Of a stretch of 64,000 bases of DNA, positions 10,519 through 20,957 are shown piece by piece. This stretch comes from Chaenocephalus aceratus (lineage: Eukaryota; Chordata; Actinopteri; Perciformes; Channichthyidae): the NCBI GenBank assembly GCA_023974075.1, contig CM043793.1, positions 8,674,788-8,738,787 on the forward strand, read 5' to 3'. Below the pieces are notes generated by a model. That model ran no database searches and was not told where the DNA came from. It saw nothing but the letters and a program-made list of their open reading frames with translations. The first letter of the stretch is position 1. The number at the start of each line of letters is the position of its first letter. Made by a program: the position numbers and the translations under genes.

Positions 10519-10860
10519 CATCACTGCCCCTCCACCTGCCTACATCACTGCCCTCCACCTGCCAGCACCCAGCCAGAGGAGCGCAAACAACAAAAACAAG
10601 CAAGGTGTCCCGTCATGTACCTGGAAGTTTGGGTTGGCAAAATGGAGTAAGAGAGGGACTTGAAAAACCTTGGTGGCTCTCTACTCATGTTACAGTTGTC
10701 TTGGTTACAGTTCTCAAGTTTTTTTTTTAAATATGAAATAAAAAATTGAAGTGAAATCAACCTCTTCTCTGGAGAACAAACTTTGATTTCTCTGTCTTGT
10801 GAGTTTGCAGTCTTGCTCCTCCACCTGTAACATCACTGCCCCTCCACCTGCCATACAGTA
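10500..10860 (+). repeat. Short CTGCCCCTCCACC tandem/dispersed repeat in the P element 3' region
   Basis: CATCACTGCCCCTCCACC motifs recur at about 10497, 10520 and 10830. They lie between the transposase stop and the 3' subterminal region, with an AATAAA at about 10737-10742 that could be the transposase polyadenylation signal. Confidence 0.55.
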
Positions 10861-11551
10861 GGTTACTAACAAGATTACTTATATAATACAGTGATAGAAT
10901 ACATGTTTAGTATGTTTACTTATATAAAACAGTATTAAACTTACCTTGTGTTTTCACTCTCACTTAAGTCCCTCTCCCTTTGCCATCAATACAAAATCAG
11001 CTGAGCTGCAACATTATACAGACATGTAATAATCAACATAATCACAAGGACACAATATGGCTCTGCTAAAAACACTCACTCTTACACGCACCAAAGTTAT
11101 ATGTATCTAATATTTAACTTATTAAATAAGAGACTTAGAAGCCCCTCTTCTCTAATTCAACATGTTGGACGAAATGACATTAAGAGAACGGAATTTACAA
11201 TTAAAAGGCTGTTCAACGTGTTGCTAACTTGCTTCGGTATGCTAGCTTAATCTGTTATCTGTAAACGTTCCCTAAATCTACTAATTTAGGGATAATCCAC
11301 TGACATCCTTTAATACACATGTTCATTAGAATCAGATGTACTGATAATATCCGCAATATAAATCTTTAAACTTCTTCTTACCTTTAAAAGTCCGTCAAGA
11401 ACGGTCTATTATGCTACAACTCCACAGCTCTGCCAGCCTTGGCGCTAACTTCCGGGGAACGATTGAGAGGCTCCACGATCCGCCATTGCTGTAAAAAAGT
11501 GGTCCATTGGAGTGAACGGAGATGTCGTAACTCTTCTATTAAATGGCTCTG

Positions 11552-11600
11552 GGTGTTATGAAAGGCGCCCCCCAAAATAAATGTATTATTATTATTAGTC
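11552..11600 (+). mobile_element. LINE 3' terminus (resumes after the P element)
   Basis: GGTGTTATGAAAGGCGCC followed by AATAAATG and a (TTA)n tail completes the 3' end of the LINE broken at 6513. The first 8 bp are the right target-site duplication of the P element. Confidence 0.85.
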
Positions 11601-11654
11601 TCATGTATTTTTTTGATTACACTACTACACTACTGATTCTTTGTGGTTGTTCAG

Positions 11655-11755
11655 AGATCCTCAAAGTGACCAGCAATGAGAGAAAGGGCGGTGTCAGTCG
11701 AAGCATCAGAAAAGCTCTCTTCTCCTGTTTCCACCAACATGTCATGTTCATTTAG
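11655..11755 (+). pseudogene. Possible further exon fragment of the kinase pseudogene
   Basis: A TTGTTCAG acceptor is followed by a frame encoding ILKVTSNERKGGVSRSIRKA and a Cys/His-containing end before a stop. No domain is recognised. It lies in the order and strand expected if the locus extended past the LINE insertion. Confidence 0.2.
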
Positions 11756-12045
11756 TGAAGTGTTTTTAAGTTATCTTTGTTTCTTGTCAGCACAAATATT
11801 GAGTAACTTAAAAAATGCCTTTGTGATGTGTGGTGAAACTATAGAAGAGAAATACTGCTGTTCTAATTGTTTTGTATTATTTAAAAGTTTATTTTTTTGT
11901 GAAAAATCAAATCTGATGATGATGAAAATGTGATATGGTCAAAAGCTTCAATACAGCTACTAAATAACCTTTAGTCTAGAATTTATCATCACATGATTAA
12001 TGCAGGTTTAGGTCAGTTGGATGGTTAGGTTTTTCTTTTTATCAA

Positions 12046-12260
12046 AGTGGTTAACCAATCACAACATAGATGGCCAGCTAACCAATCAGAGCAGACTGCG
12101 CTCTGGTTTCAGACGGAGGGTGAAAAGAGGTGCTGCAGCACAGGCAGTATGAGAAAAATTGAGACCTTTTTGAACATTAAAGCATGGAGACATGTCACAG
12201 TAGAGGCACAATTAACATACAGATAGGAACCTGAATATGAGCAAAATAGGGCTTCTTTAA
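12046..12260 (+). mobile_element. CCAAT-carrying MITE, copy 1 (3' half)
   Basis: Shares about 210 bp with the copies at 42490, 52422 and others: CCAATCACAACA, CCAATCAGAGCAGACT, CTCTGGTTTCAGAC and CATGGAGACATGTCACAGTA blocks, ending in a degenerate terminal repeat and TTAA. The left half of the element is missing. Confidence 0.75.
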
Positions 12261-13397
12261 ATGTAGTCAATTCTTTATTTACAAGATGAATGTAACAAAC
12301 ACTTTTCAGCTTGCAGGGTTTTTAGACATATCTTTATTTTGAGAATTTAAGTTTTTCCACAATCCTGCTGACAAATCAACAAACAACCGTACGACATAAC
12401 CTCCTTGGAACAACTAATAATGTAATGTGTTTAGCAAATTAATGACACAAAAACCACTTATAATATTAGCTAATATATTATTGATTTGTGACAGTGGTTG
12501 CATTTGGTCCTACTACTCTGTCTCACCATTCAATATCTTTCAAACCTTTTTCGAGCTAGCATAGTAAATAATAATTGATCTTGGATCGAAATCGTTCGTT
12601 TGAAAACAGATAATTATTTGCAATATTTGATTAAAAGGAAGATGTAGTGGGGTCATTCCAGAATTGGAGGACAATTTAGACACCAACATTTTTGAAAAAT
12701 GAACCTTTTATTTTATCTTTTTTTTTAATGTATTTAGGAAAAACAGATAATAAACCATCAAAAAAAGTGATTTGCCCAGCTAGGCATCAAATGTATATTT
12801 TCCAATGAATACAGGGTTGAAAATCAATGCTAATTTGAGCTTTAACCTCAGGAATTATTGCTAGATGTAGCATGTAATGCTACTTTCAAGGCAAGGACAA
12901 ACTTGGATATCTAATGCAAGAAAGATAACTTCGAAATTAATATGCTTTATTCTGATAATATCAGTAACAGGGTTGAGTGGGTCAGAGTGCCACACTCTTT
13001 TAAGACTGAAAAGATTGTAAAAATATGAAAAATAAAAGAGAGGCCTTAGTTTTGGTCTACCCATGGCACTAGCACATGGCTTGCTGATGTCACTTCCACT
13101 GTGTCATCTGATTTACAGTTTTTTCACTTTCTGTGTCAATCTAAAAAGGTTTGGGTAACAGGGTTGAACGCATGTTGAGGGACACACCTTCTGTGCAAAA
13201 TTACTGTTATTTAAAATATGTTTATGATTTAACAAATTGATTTTACCATTACAAAAGACATATATCAATAAAATAATACCAACAAAAGTAAATAAAATCC
13301 ATATTTTAAATGTTATATTTGACATGCAAGTTGGTCACCAAGAAGCGGGGACAAGAGAAAAATGCCATTTTAGGGTGTGTTCGAGAGCTATTTGATC

Positions 13398-13405
13398 ATT
13401 TAAAT
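13398..13405. repeat. Left target-site duplication of the 4.17-kb hAT
   Basis: ATTTAAAT, repeated exactly at 17579-17586; 8 bp is the hAT signature. Confidence 0.8.
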
Positions 13406-13422
13406 CAGGGGTTGCCAACCCA

Positions 13423-13470
13423 GCAGTAACACCTCCGCGGCCCGGTACCGGTCCGCGGAGGTGTTACTGC
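13423..13470. repeat. 48-bp near-perfect palindrome
   Basis: GCAGTAACACCTCCGCGG on the left is the reverse complement of CCGCGGAGGTGTTACTGC on the right, around a CCGGTACCGG core, with a single mismatched pair. Subterminal palindromes with CGGTACCGGTCCG cores are usual in Charlie-type hAT elements. Confidence 0.9.
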
Positions 13471-13670
13471 CTGGCCGCGAAATAGCTGTGAATTTATCGT
13501 AATATTTGCAGAATTATAAATATATAAAAATATTTGAACATAATATTTTTTTCAAAAAGTGTTTAATTTTCGCACCTATAGGCCTACCAGTGATATTATT
13601 TCATAGCCTAGCTAATCTTTCACTAGAAAACCGTTGAAAATGGCTTTTATGATGTTCCGAGGGATTAGGC

Positions 13671-16435
13671 AACACACTCTCACTCCCTAAGCATCCAATA
13701 GCGACGTTTGGTCAGTGTCCGTGGCGTCCAATTGTGACGCTCCTAGGCTCCTTCAGCGTCATAAAGAGACGCAAATAGCTTTCAACTGATTGCAATGTAT
13801 TCCCATCTGCGTCGGGATTTGACGCTCATGGAAGCACGGCATTCGTTTATGTCGGCTGCCCTTAAAGGTAATGTGAGCGTCCATTCCCAGGAGTAAAGGA
13901 TGGCAGAAGACACTACACTACCCAGAATCCCCAGCTATCGTTTGGACTACACCATGTGCTCTTGACAAACCCCGTGATAGTCCTCAAGCTCTGTGATTGG
14001 AGAGTGTGCTCCGAGGGTTAAACCGATTCTCGAACAGCACTTGAAATGGGATGGAACCACGGCAGACTGTCCAAAACTGGATTTGAACGGGTCCACCGCG
14101 TCCCCCCTCCCCCACCCCGTCCCCAGAACTACACATGCTGGCTATTCTGTTTCGCAACATGTTCTCTATGGCACGTCTCTACTGGGAGTTGTAGTTTTAA
14201 AAGACGTTTTCGTATTTCCCATAATAAGAAGTTGCCAGTATTAAACTGTGTACATCCCTGGAGGTTTAGGGGAAAGGAAACACTCACATTTAAAACATAT
14301 AATTAATAAATGGGTGAAAATTGCTTGTACCCATTATGGGCAGTATTACTATATATACACCCACATGCCAGCTAAGGTCAGAAGAGCTTTATTTAACAGC
14401 TGGTCTTATGTGTGTGACCCCTGTGATAACATTACATTACATTAATTGATAAGCCTGAAACATGCACTTGTCAAGGTTCAGAGGCACATTGTGCAAATAT
14501 GGCAGTAGCCATCGATCAGCTTAAGATAAGATATACTTTATTGATCCCAAGTTGGAACATTTGCGTTACATCAGCATGTGTAACAGTTAAATATGCAGTT
14601 GTGTTTATTTGAAAATCATTTAGTATAATCACATAAATTCTGTGTTTTATATTCAACAATTCTGTGTTCTTTATTTATTGATTGTTCAATACCTGACAAG
14701 GCCGGAGATGAAATATCTACATACATCTATAAGAGTATAATACATTATGTATAATATCAGTTAAAATAAGTGCTTCAACATAGTTAACATTGCTGGAGGT
14801 ATGCACAAATATTGATAGATGTCTTGTAATGCACTATTGAGGAACCTGCAACCCAAGTTTTTCATTCAGTGCAGAACTACACCACAGTTGTGTAGGCCTA
14901 TATGATATGTCAATAAACCTTAGAAAATCTTGAAATCTTGAAAGGGATGTGCAAAATAGTCATTACATACAGTCTTTAATTAACAATTAATAGAGAATAA
15001 CGAGTAATGAATATACTTTATAAGGATCGTATTAATATCTAATAATAAAAATATTGAAATTCAATAACATGCTTTAACCACCAGGTGTCCCTTTATATCA
15101 ACTGTGCACCTTTATGGTGTAAATACAGCTTATCTACCAATTGGATCAAATATAAAAGTGAGCCGAATTAGTGTTGATACTGCAAGGAGACGCATTGTGT
15201 GAAAAGAAATGTAAGATGTTGTTTAATGGCTGATATATTTATGATCCACGTCACGTTTTCAGTTCCTCATGTTTGTCTTCTCATCAGGGCTCTATAAATA
15301 CAGAACTACGGCAGATATGTAATATGTAATGCAGCCGAACCGTGTATTACAATGCCGTTATGTGATGACTTTCAAAGAGAAAAGCGAGCACACTCGGAAT
15401 AAGGTATTATTATTATTTCGGTCTGTTTCCGGTATTTGTTAATGACGGTGTGCTGTGAGATTTGAGACTGGAATTGCACAGGGGGGAAATAACGTAGGCT
15501 ATCTTTAGATGCGGATTTTGTTAAACTAATATGTTTAGGCTGTGGACCAACACTATACATTGACGGGGAAGGGGGTAGCAATAAAGATAACACCATTAAA
15601 CAGTTACACAACATAACAGAAATAATATCGATAGCAGCGTCCCTAGCAACCACCTTGGTAACAATGAAAACGTCGCGATTTCCTGAAGTAATCTTCGTAA
15701 TAACTAGCAAACTAAAGATCATGTACATCCACTGCACACATAATCTGAAATAACAACTCATATTTCTCGCATCAAATGACATCAAAACGCATTTTAATGG
15801 CCAAACTAACTTTAAAATAGGCATTTTACAACTAGAATAAAACGAAGTTCGGCCATGTTTTCTTTTTCTGCAGGGAGACATTTGAAGATCACGTGACATA
15901 GACGCCAGCCATCGGAATGAATGGTGAAAAAAACGGGGTTTGTCAAACAGAGCACATAGTGTAGGCCAAACGATAGCTGGGGATTCTGGGTAGTGTAGTG
16001 TCTTCTGCCATCCTTTACTCAGAAAACATATTTGTTTCTCCGAATCGAAGGGGAAAAATACAAAAGCATTGTACACAATTTAAACCAATCAATGTTGTGT
16101 AATTAACAAGGATAATCTGGTGTTTTTTAGTCGATGAGTAGTGCATATATCACTGTAAAATCAATCGACAGTAAGAGGAGTACTTACTTCCGGGTGTAAA
16201 ATTCTCCGTTATCCAATGGGAATGGATGCTCACATTGCCTTTAAGGGCAGCCGGCATAAACGAATGCCGTGCTTCCATGAGCGTCAAATCCCGACGCAGA
16301 TGGGAATACATTGCAATCAGTTGAAAGCTATTTGCGTCCCTTTATGACGCTGAAGGAGCCTAGGAGCGTCACAATTGGACGCCACGGACACTGACCAAAC
16401 GTCGCTATTGGACGTTTAGGGAGTGAGAGTGTGTT
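13671..16435. mobile_element. Long-TIR element (2765 bp), Mutator-like
   Basis: Starts AACACACTCTCACTCCCTA and ends with its reverse complement. The inverted repeats run about 300 bp (13671-13976 against 15935-16435, the right copy carrying an extra block of roughly 170 bp). The flanks repeat GGATTAGGC exactly (13662-13670 and 16436-16444): a 9-bp duplication with long TIRs is the mark of Mutator-like elements. The interior (13977-15934) has no recognisable transposase. A 234-codon open frame on the minus strand (15372-16076) shows no domain and crosses into the TIR. Confidence 0.78.
14520..14575 (+). repeat. Fish interspersed-repeat tail (ACTTTATTGATCCC)
   Basis: TAAGATATACTTTATTGATC is a widely dispersed 3' end motif of teleost non-LTR elements; only this short stub is seen. 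Confidence 0.35.
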
Positions 16436-16804
16436 GGATTAGGCGGCTCAGCCTGGTATCAGCCTCTTGTGCGCACGAGAAAGTTACCGGTGCGCCAAGA
16501 GGAGCGTACAGGAGACAACCGTTTGATTGCAGACTGTTATGTTTATGTGGGGAAATGGCAGTGTATACATTATTTGAGATACGTAGCCTATACTCCTCCT
16601 ATGAGAAGTGCAGCACCAGCGCGTAAAGAGCTGTGCCTTTTTACGCACCGCCTTCGCTGTGTTTACCTTCATCAGGACAGCGAGTGACTGCAGGCTGCTA
16701 CATGTTAACCACACACACCTCTACACGCCTCTACACCCATCGAACTTCCCGATTACTCCCCCTTTTATTAGTTTTTAAGGAGATGTCCAGTCACTAAGGC
16801 GCAT

Positions 16805-16808
16805 GATG

Positions 16809-16844
<36 letters not shown>

Positions 16845-16895
16845 CGTGCGTGCGTGTGTGTGTGTGTGTGTGTGTGTGCGTGTGTGTGTGTGTGC
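16805..16895 (+). repeat. (TG)n microsatellite, interrupted
   Basis: TG repeats with CG and TA interruptions. It faces an inverted (CA)n tract at 17130-17205, so the two could pair. Confidence 0.95.
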
Positions 16896-17126
16896 TCTGC
16901 TCAGCTCAGCTCTGTGTGTTCGGTGTGTTGGTGTCTGTCCGACACCGGCATTTGTTTTCAAATGACCATGAACAGTAATTTACACACATATGACTAACTC
17001 CATATACGGGTGTTCCCAAAAGAAGTTTAATCTTTATTCTTAATCTCGATGTAGTGCTAAATGCTGTCGGAGTGCACCGGAACAAAAAACAAATGCCAAT
17101 GTCAGACACACAGACTGTGTGTCTGT

Positions 17127-17129
<3 letters not shown>

Positions 17130-17183
<54 letters not shown>

Positions 17184-17205
17184 CGCGCGCGCGCACACAC
17201 ACACG
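17130..17205 (+). repeat. (CA)n microsatellite with a CG patch
   Basis: About 23 CA units followed by GCGCGCGC and further CA, inside the right part of the 4.17-kb hAT element. Confidence 0.95.
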
Positions 17206-17586
17206 CACATGGCGACCGGACATCTCTTTCATAATGCGCCTTTTCTTCGTTTCCCCATCACTGGATTATCCGTAAAACATACAAACAAAACCAAAACGTT
17301 GATTTATCTGTTTTCCCGTTTTGGTTTAAAAACTGAATAACGTCGGATTTTTGGTTTTCCGTTTTTCCGAAAAACCAAAAAATGACACCGATTCTTTTTT
17401 AAACGTTGTTAATGTTTTGGATGCATATTCTTTGTTCAGGCTGTTACATACAATTAGCCTCTGTTGCTACCTGCTGGTGGTGAGTAAATATTAAAATCAG
17501 TTAAAATTGACAACCTGTCCGCGATTTTTTTTGTATGGATCTGCCGGTCCTTGGCACAATAAAGGTTGGGAACCCCTGATTTAAAT

Positions 17587-17890
17587 AATATTTTGAAACC
17601 ACTTTTTCTACAACTTTATAGAGGCTACATTTTGTTTCAAGACAAGTATGTTTAACACAACAAGTGCATGTTTTCGCTTTTTGGGCATGGATTATTAGAT
17701 TTTTTGTATGGGGAACATGAAATGTCCTCCAATTCTGGAATGACCCAGTAGCAATTATAGCTACAATTGCACTTCCGAAGGCTGTACTTGGAAATACGTG
17801 TAATGCCATTCAATTGCTAGAAAGCCTCAATACCTTTAATAATTTAAACAGTTTTAGTTTTTGATTGCAAACATCTTCATGTAAAAGTAT
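17587..17890. other. End of the outer element and unique spacer before tRNA-Pro
   Basis: Holds the right end of the outer inverted-repeat element and then AT-rich sequence; no gene is seen. Confidence 0.5.
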
Positions 17891-17962
17891 GGCTCGTTGG
17901 TCTAGGGGTATGATTCTCGCTTTGGGTGCGAGAGGTCCCGGGTTCAAATCCCGGACGAGCCC
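17891..17962 (+). tRNA. tRNA-Pro (anticodon TGG)
   Basis: The 72-nt cloverleaf is complete. Acceptor stem GGCTCGT pairs with ACGAGCC; the anticodon arm CTCGC-TTTGGGT-GCGAG presents TGG (reads CCA, proline); the T arm has CCGGGTTCAAATCCCGG. The internal promoter boxes TGGTCTAGGGG (A) and GGTTCAAATCC (B) are canonical, and no intron is present. All stems pair without mismatch, so it is probably a functional gene rather than a tRNA-derived repeat. No strong T-run terminator follows immediately; a short GTTTGTTT lies downstream. Confidence 0.95.
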
Positions 17963-18480
17963 ACCGTTTGTTTAAAGTTACTACATTTATACATCGCATG
18001 GTTTCTGAACACGATGTTCTTTCTGACCACTTATATAATACTTCTAATATTAATATGATAAAACCATGGGTTAGACTTGTATACAGTAACAAGTTTCCGC
18101 ATACGTGGCACTGAGTATATCCAAGCCAACCAGAAGTAGGTCAAGTCTTTGAACATTTCTCAATAAAACATTTCTCTTACTCTGTTTAGCAAACAATAAA
18201 AAAACGTATTAAGACTCCTGAAATAATCGGAAACATTTAAAAATGTGTACTGTGTATAGTATTTGTTATAGCATACATCTCCCTTGTTCACGGTTATGTC
18301 AAGCCTATACAGTGTATGTTTCCTTTTTATGTTGTGATCTTTAAGGATAATTTTCATTGTCGAACAAGTCTATGGTTGTTTCATGTATAAATGCAATGGT
18401 TTAAAGTGCTGTTTTTCAATATGATAACACATTATATTTAAAATAAATACATTTAATGTGTTTTTATATTTGTAATAATG
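17963..18480. other. AT-rich spacer between tRNA-Pro and the putative promoter
   Basis: No open frame with splice borders and no repeat with clear ends is seen. Confidence 0.5.
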
Positions 18481-18504
18481 CCCAATGGAAAGCAAAGTAC
18501 TCAC

Positions 18505-18571
18505 TATCGGCCAGGAGAGGGAGACAAAGCCGTTTGCAAAACCTGGAGGTGTCGACGTCACCAGCCGGCAT
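18505..18571 (-). CDS. Possible first coding exon of an unidentified minus-strand gene
   Basis: On the minus strand an ATG at 18571 starts MPAGDVDTSRFCKRLCLPLL and two more residues before a consensus donor (A/GTGAGT at 18504-18499). Upstream sequence is relatively GC-rich with a CAGCAGCAG run. The peptide is not recognised, and matching downstream exons (lower coordinates, minus strand) were not found among the transposons. The support is the donor quality, the ATG and the position opposite a plus-strand exon end. Confidence 0.3.
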
Positions 18572-18719
18572 GACCCCTACATCCTCCACGCTGCTGCTGC
18601 TGAGATGTGATTGAATGGGAGGACAAATCTGTCCGTCTGTGAATGAGTGAACGTACCAAGAGACATTTTATTTAATCGTGTGTGTTTGTGTGACACTTCT
18701 GGTCTTGTCATAAAAAAAG

Positions 18720-18783
18720 AGAGGACGCTAACTGCTCAGAGGAGTGGACGTCAAGCTGTTTTCTGCCCTCACAGCATCACCGG
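18720..18783 (+). other. Possible 5' untranslated exon, plus strand
   Basis: A moderately GC-rich block ends at CGG/GTAAGC, a strong donor, with no ATG in the last 60 bp. It could be a distal first exon; the nearest downstream plus-strand gene is slc39a14, whose 37036 exon also looks untranslated and has an acceptor. That link is inference. Confidence 0.3.
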
Positions 18784-19380
18784 GTAAGCTAATTGTCACG
18801 GCTAATAGGAAGAAGCCGGTTGGTGTTCTGGCTCTTCCTTAGCTAGCTAACTGTAACCGGCTCACCGTGAGACGTATATTCAAATATCAGGTTTCTCGCA
18901 CTTGGTTAGCTTAGTCGAGCGTGGTTGAGTCAAGACTTGCTATAGAAGCTAACCTAAGGTAGCTAAAGAAAGACTAAAATTATCTTGCTCATTTACTTGT
19001 ATCCATCATTCGGTGTTTTACTATTGTGAAAATACAAATCAAAAATAGTGCGAAGGCAAACTTGTGGGTGTAAAGGCGAGATATAGGGAAAGCTTTCAAT
19101 GGGTAATCCTCTATTCAAAGCATAGTCTAATTTAGGGTAGATTAGTGTTTTATGCACCCCTTAAAATCATTCCTGTTTTTGATGGGGAAGGAGCAATCAG
19201 ATAATTTACTTTACAATAATGCCACTCTGTCAACATACTAATAGGAGGAAAAACCCTGCATTCAAAACATGACTTAAGTCAGTATGTATCAGTAGAATGC
19301 AGCCTACATAAAGGATCAAAGCTATTTATTGTACAGTATGTGGTCCCTGTCAGTATTTTACGATATGTTTATTTGTTATC
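18784..19380. other. Intergenic or intronic stretch
   Basis: Contains GCTAGC/TAGCTA-rich sequence and then AT-rich DNA; no gene seen. Confidence 0.45.
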
Positions 19381-19382
19381 AT

Positions 19383-19848
19383 CAGAGGTGGAAGAAGTAT
19401 TCAGATCTTGTATTTGAGTAAAATGTCCTGCAATCAAAAATATACTTAAAGTACACAAAGTAGAAGTACTCAATATGCAGATCGTCCCATTTCATAATAA
19501 TATATATTTTGATTTTAATTATTGATGCATTAAAGTGTTCTCAAAGCTGGTAAAGGTGCAGTTAGTTTGAGTATGACTTTGTATACTGCAGGGTAGCTGT
19601 TGAGTTCTACTCAGGTGGAACTAAAGTCTGATTTAAGTGTTTATTATATTTCACATCATTAATCCAAATCTGCAAATTAACTAAAAGTATTCAATAAATG
19701 TAGTGGAGTAAAAGTACACGATTTACCTCTAAATTGTAGTGGGATACAAGTACTATGTTTCATAATATCGAAATACTTAAGGAAAATACAAATCCCTTAT
19801 AATTGTACTTAAGCACAGTGCTTGAGTAAAGTTTACTTAACATCACTG
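19383..19848 (+). mobile_element. hAT-type MITE (AGTACTCAGAT family), copy 1
   Basis: Starts CAGAGGTGGAAGAAGTATTC and ends ACTTAACATCACTG, with imperfect 8-bp flanks (GTTATCAT and GTTAGTAT). The interior shares long stretches with 31570-32412. Non-coding. Confidence 0.7.
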
Positions 19849-20249
19849 GTTAGTATTATAAATGCTGCATTAATGTATATGTTGTATTTTACTGCTACAA
19901 ATGTTAAAGGTTGTGTTTTTTTATTTTTAATATACTATTGTGTAGTTTAATATACAGCAATGTATCATAATCTATATATTGTTTAGCCTAAGAAATTAAG
20001 TATTGTTTAAGCACATAAGGGAATACTTTACACATGCTTAGTTACATTCCAACACTGTCTGATTTTGAAACAGTCAGCATAATTATAAAGAAATCTCAGT
20101 CATCTGACAGCCTTCCTGTGGTCTCTGTAGTGGTGAGAAAAGGGCTCAAATCCCTGAGGAGAACTAGCAATCATGCTTCAGATGACCATGATAAACCTAG
20201 AACAGTCATTTGTTTCTTCCAGGTCTATGCAATGGAAGATTTAAGATAC

Positions 20250-20306
20250 AAAGGTGCTCTATTTTGCTCGTTTTCAGGTTCATGTTTGTATGTAGTGTCT
20301 ATACTC
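20250..20306 (-). repeat. Stub of the CCAAT-carrying MITE
   Basis: GCTCTATTTTGCTCGTTTTC AGGTTCATG matches, inverted, the 3' end of the family seen at 12046 and 57953. Only about 55 bp remain. Confidence 0.5.
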
Positions 20307-20465
20307 TGACTAGGGGTGTAACGGTTCACAAACATTTCGGTTCGGTACGTTTTCGGTACAGCAGAAAAAATGATTACAAAACATGAAATATTTTTTGGGG
20401 GTTTTTAATTATTATTAAACTGTGAATATTCACTCAAATACAAAATATAATAAAATGAACATTAA

Positions 20466-20842
20466 AGGTGGGTTAGGTAAGTTTGAGAAACCGGCTCGAG
20501 ATCGCTAGAATTTGAAAATACTCAACCGGAGAAAATCTGCCACTTCCTTATAGAGCCCCTCCTCCAACACACACGAACGCGCACATGACCAATGAGGGCA
20601 CGAGATAAGTTTGTGCCCCGATGGAAGGCTGACAGGCAGGTAGGCCATCCAATCCGTTTGGCCCGGCTAAACGGATTGGTTGTACTTTTTACAGTATTAC
20701 GGCTTCTACAGATGACATTTTTTTATGGATTTTTTGTCAAAGCACTTCAGATATTCATTGCTATCGGGATGTTAAGAGCATTCCATGGAATATAACAAAA
20801 AATGTATCTCGAGCCGGTTTCTGAAACTTACCTACCCCACCT
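20466..20842. mobile_element. MITE with TTAA duplications (AGGTGGG-T-AGG family)
   Basis: Ends are inverted over about 37 bp: AGGTGGGTTAGGTAAGTTT on the left and AGGTGGGGTAGGTAAGTTT from the right, then GAAACCGGCTCGAGA on both. TTAA is found at 20462-20465 and 20843-20846, as for piggyBac-type insertion. 377 bp, non-coding, nested in the hAT remnant. Confidence 0.82.
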
Positions 20843-20957
20843 TTAAGGTGCAGCATTTCGATGAACTGAAATAATCTGTATTTGAACTGTACTGTACTAT
20901 CACCTAAGCAGCCAGTTTGACATTATGACTTGCTTGTCATTGTATTTTCATGTTTTT

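Larger units (their letters stand above)
6514..11551 (+). mobile_element. P-element-like DNA transposon (5038 bp), inserted in a LINE
   Basis: Both ends carry a 29-bp terminal inverted repeat, starting CAGAGCTATTTAATAGAAG on the left and CAGAGCCATTTAATAGAAG read from the right, with one mismatch. The flanks show the 8-bp duplication GGTGTTAT. A second, subterminal inverted repeat (ATCGTTCCCCGGAAGTT) lies about 6588-6604 and, inverted, at about 11438-11454. Inside is a THAP-domain transposase gene in + orientation with two small introns. The transposase has two frame breaks, so the copy is probably not autonomous. Excising it restores the LINE 3' end, which proves the order of insertion. Confidence 0.92.
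13406..17578. mobile_element. hAT-type element (4173 bp), Charlie-like ends
   Basis: The ends read CAGGGGTTGCCAACCC and, from the right, CAGGGGTTCCCAACCT; both are typical hAT (Charlie-like) termini and are bordered by the 8-bp duplication ATTTAAAT. A 48-bp near-perfect palindrome lies just inside the left end. A 2.77-kb element with its own 9-bp duplication is nested at 13671-16435, so the hAT itself is about 1.4 kb. The right part includes long TG and CA tracts (16805-16895, 17130-17205). No intact hAT transposase is seen; non-autonomous. Confidence 0.85.
12652..17745. mobile_element. Outer inverted-repeat element holding the hAT insertion
   Basis: GGGTCATTCCAGAATTGGAG at about 12651 recurs, inverted, at about 17722-17745, with about 24 bp identical. 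Removing the inner hAT element (13406-17578) leaves an element of about 0.92 kb. Possible short flanking repeats (AGT or TAG) are too short to prove the class. No transposase frame is seen in the outer part. Confidence 0.6.

Noticed and set aside
15372..16076. 234-codon minus-strand open frame
   Set aside because: Composition is unbiased, no domain, and it overlaps the TIR and interior of the Mutator-like element; kept only as part of that element.
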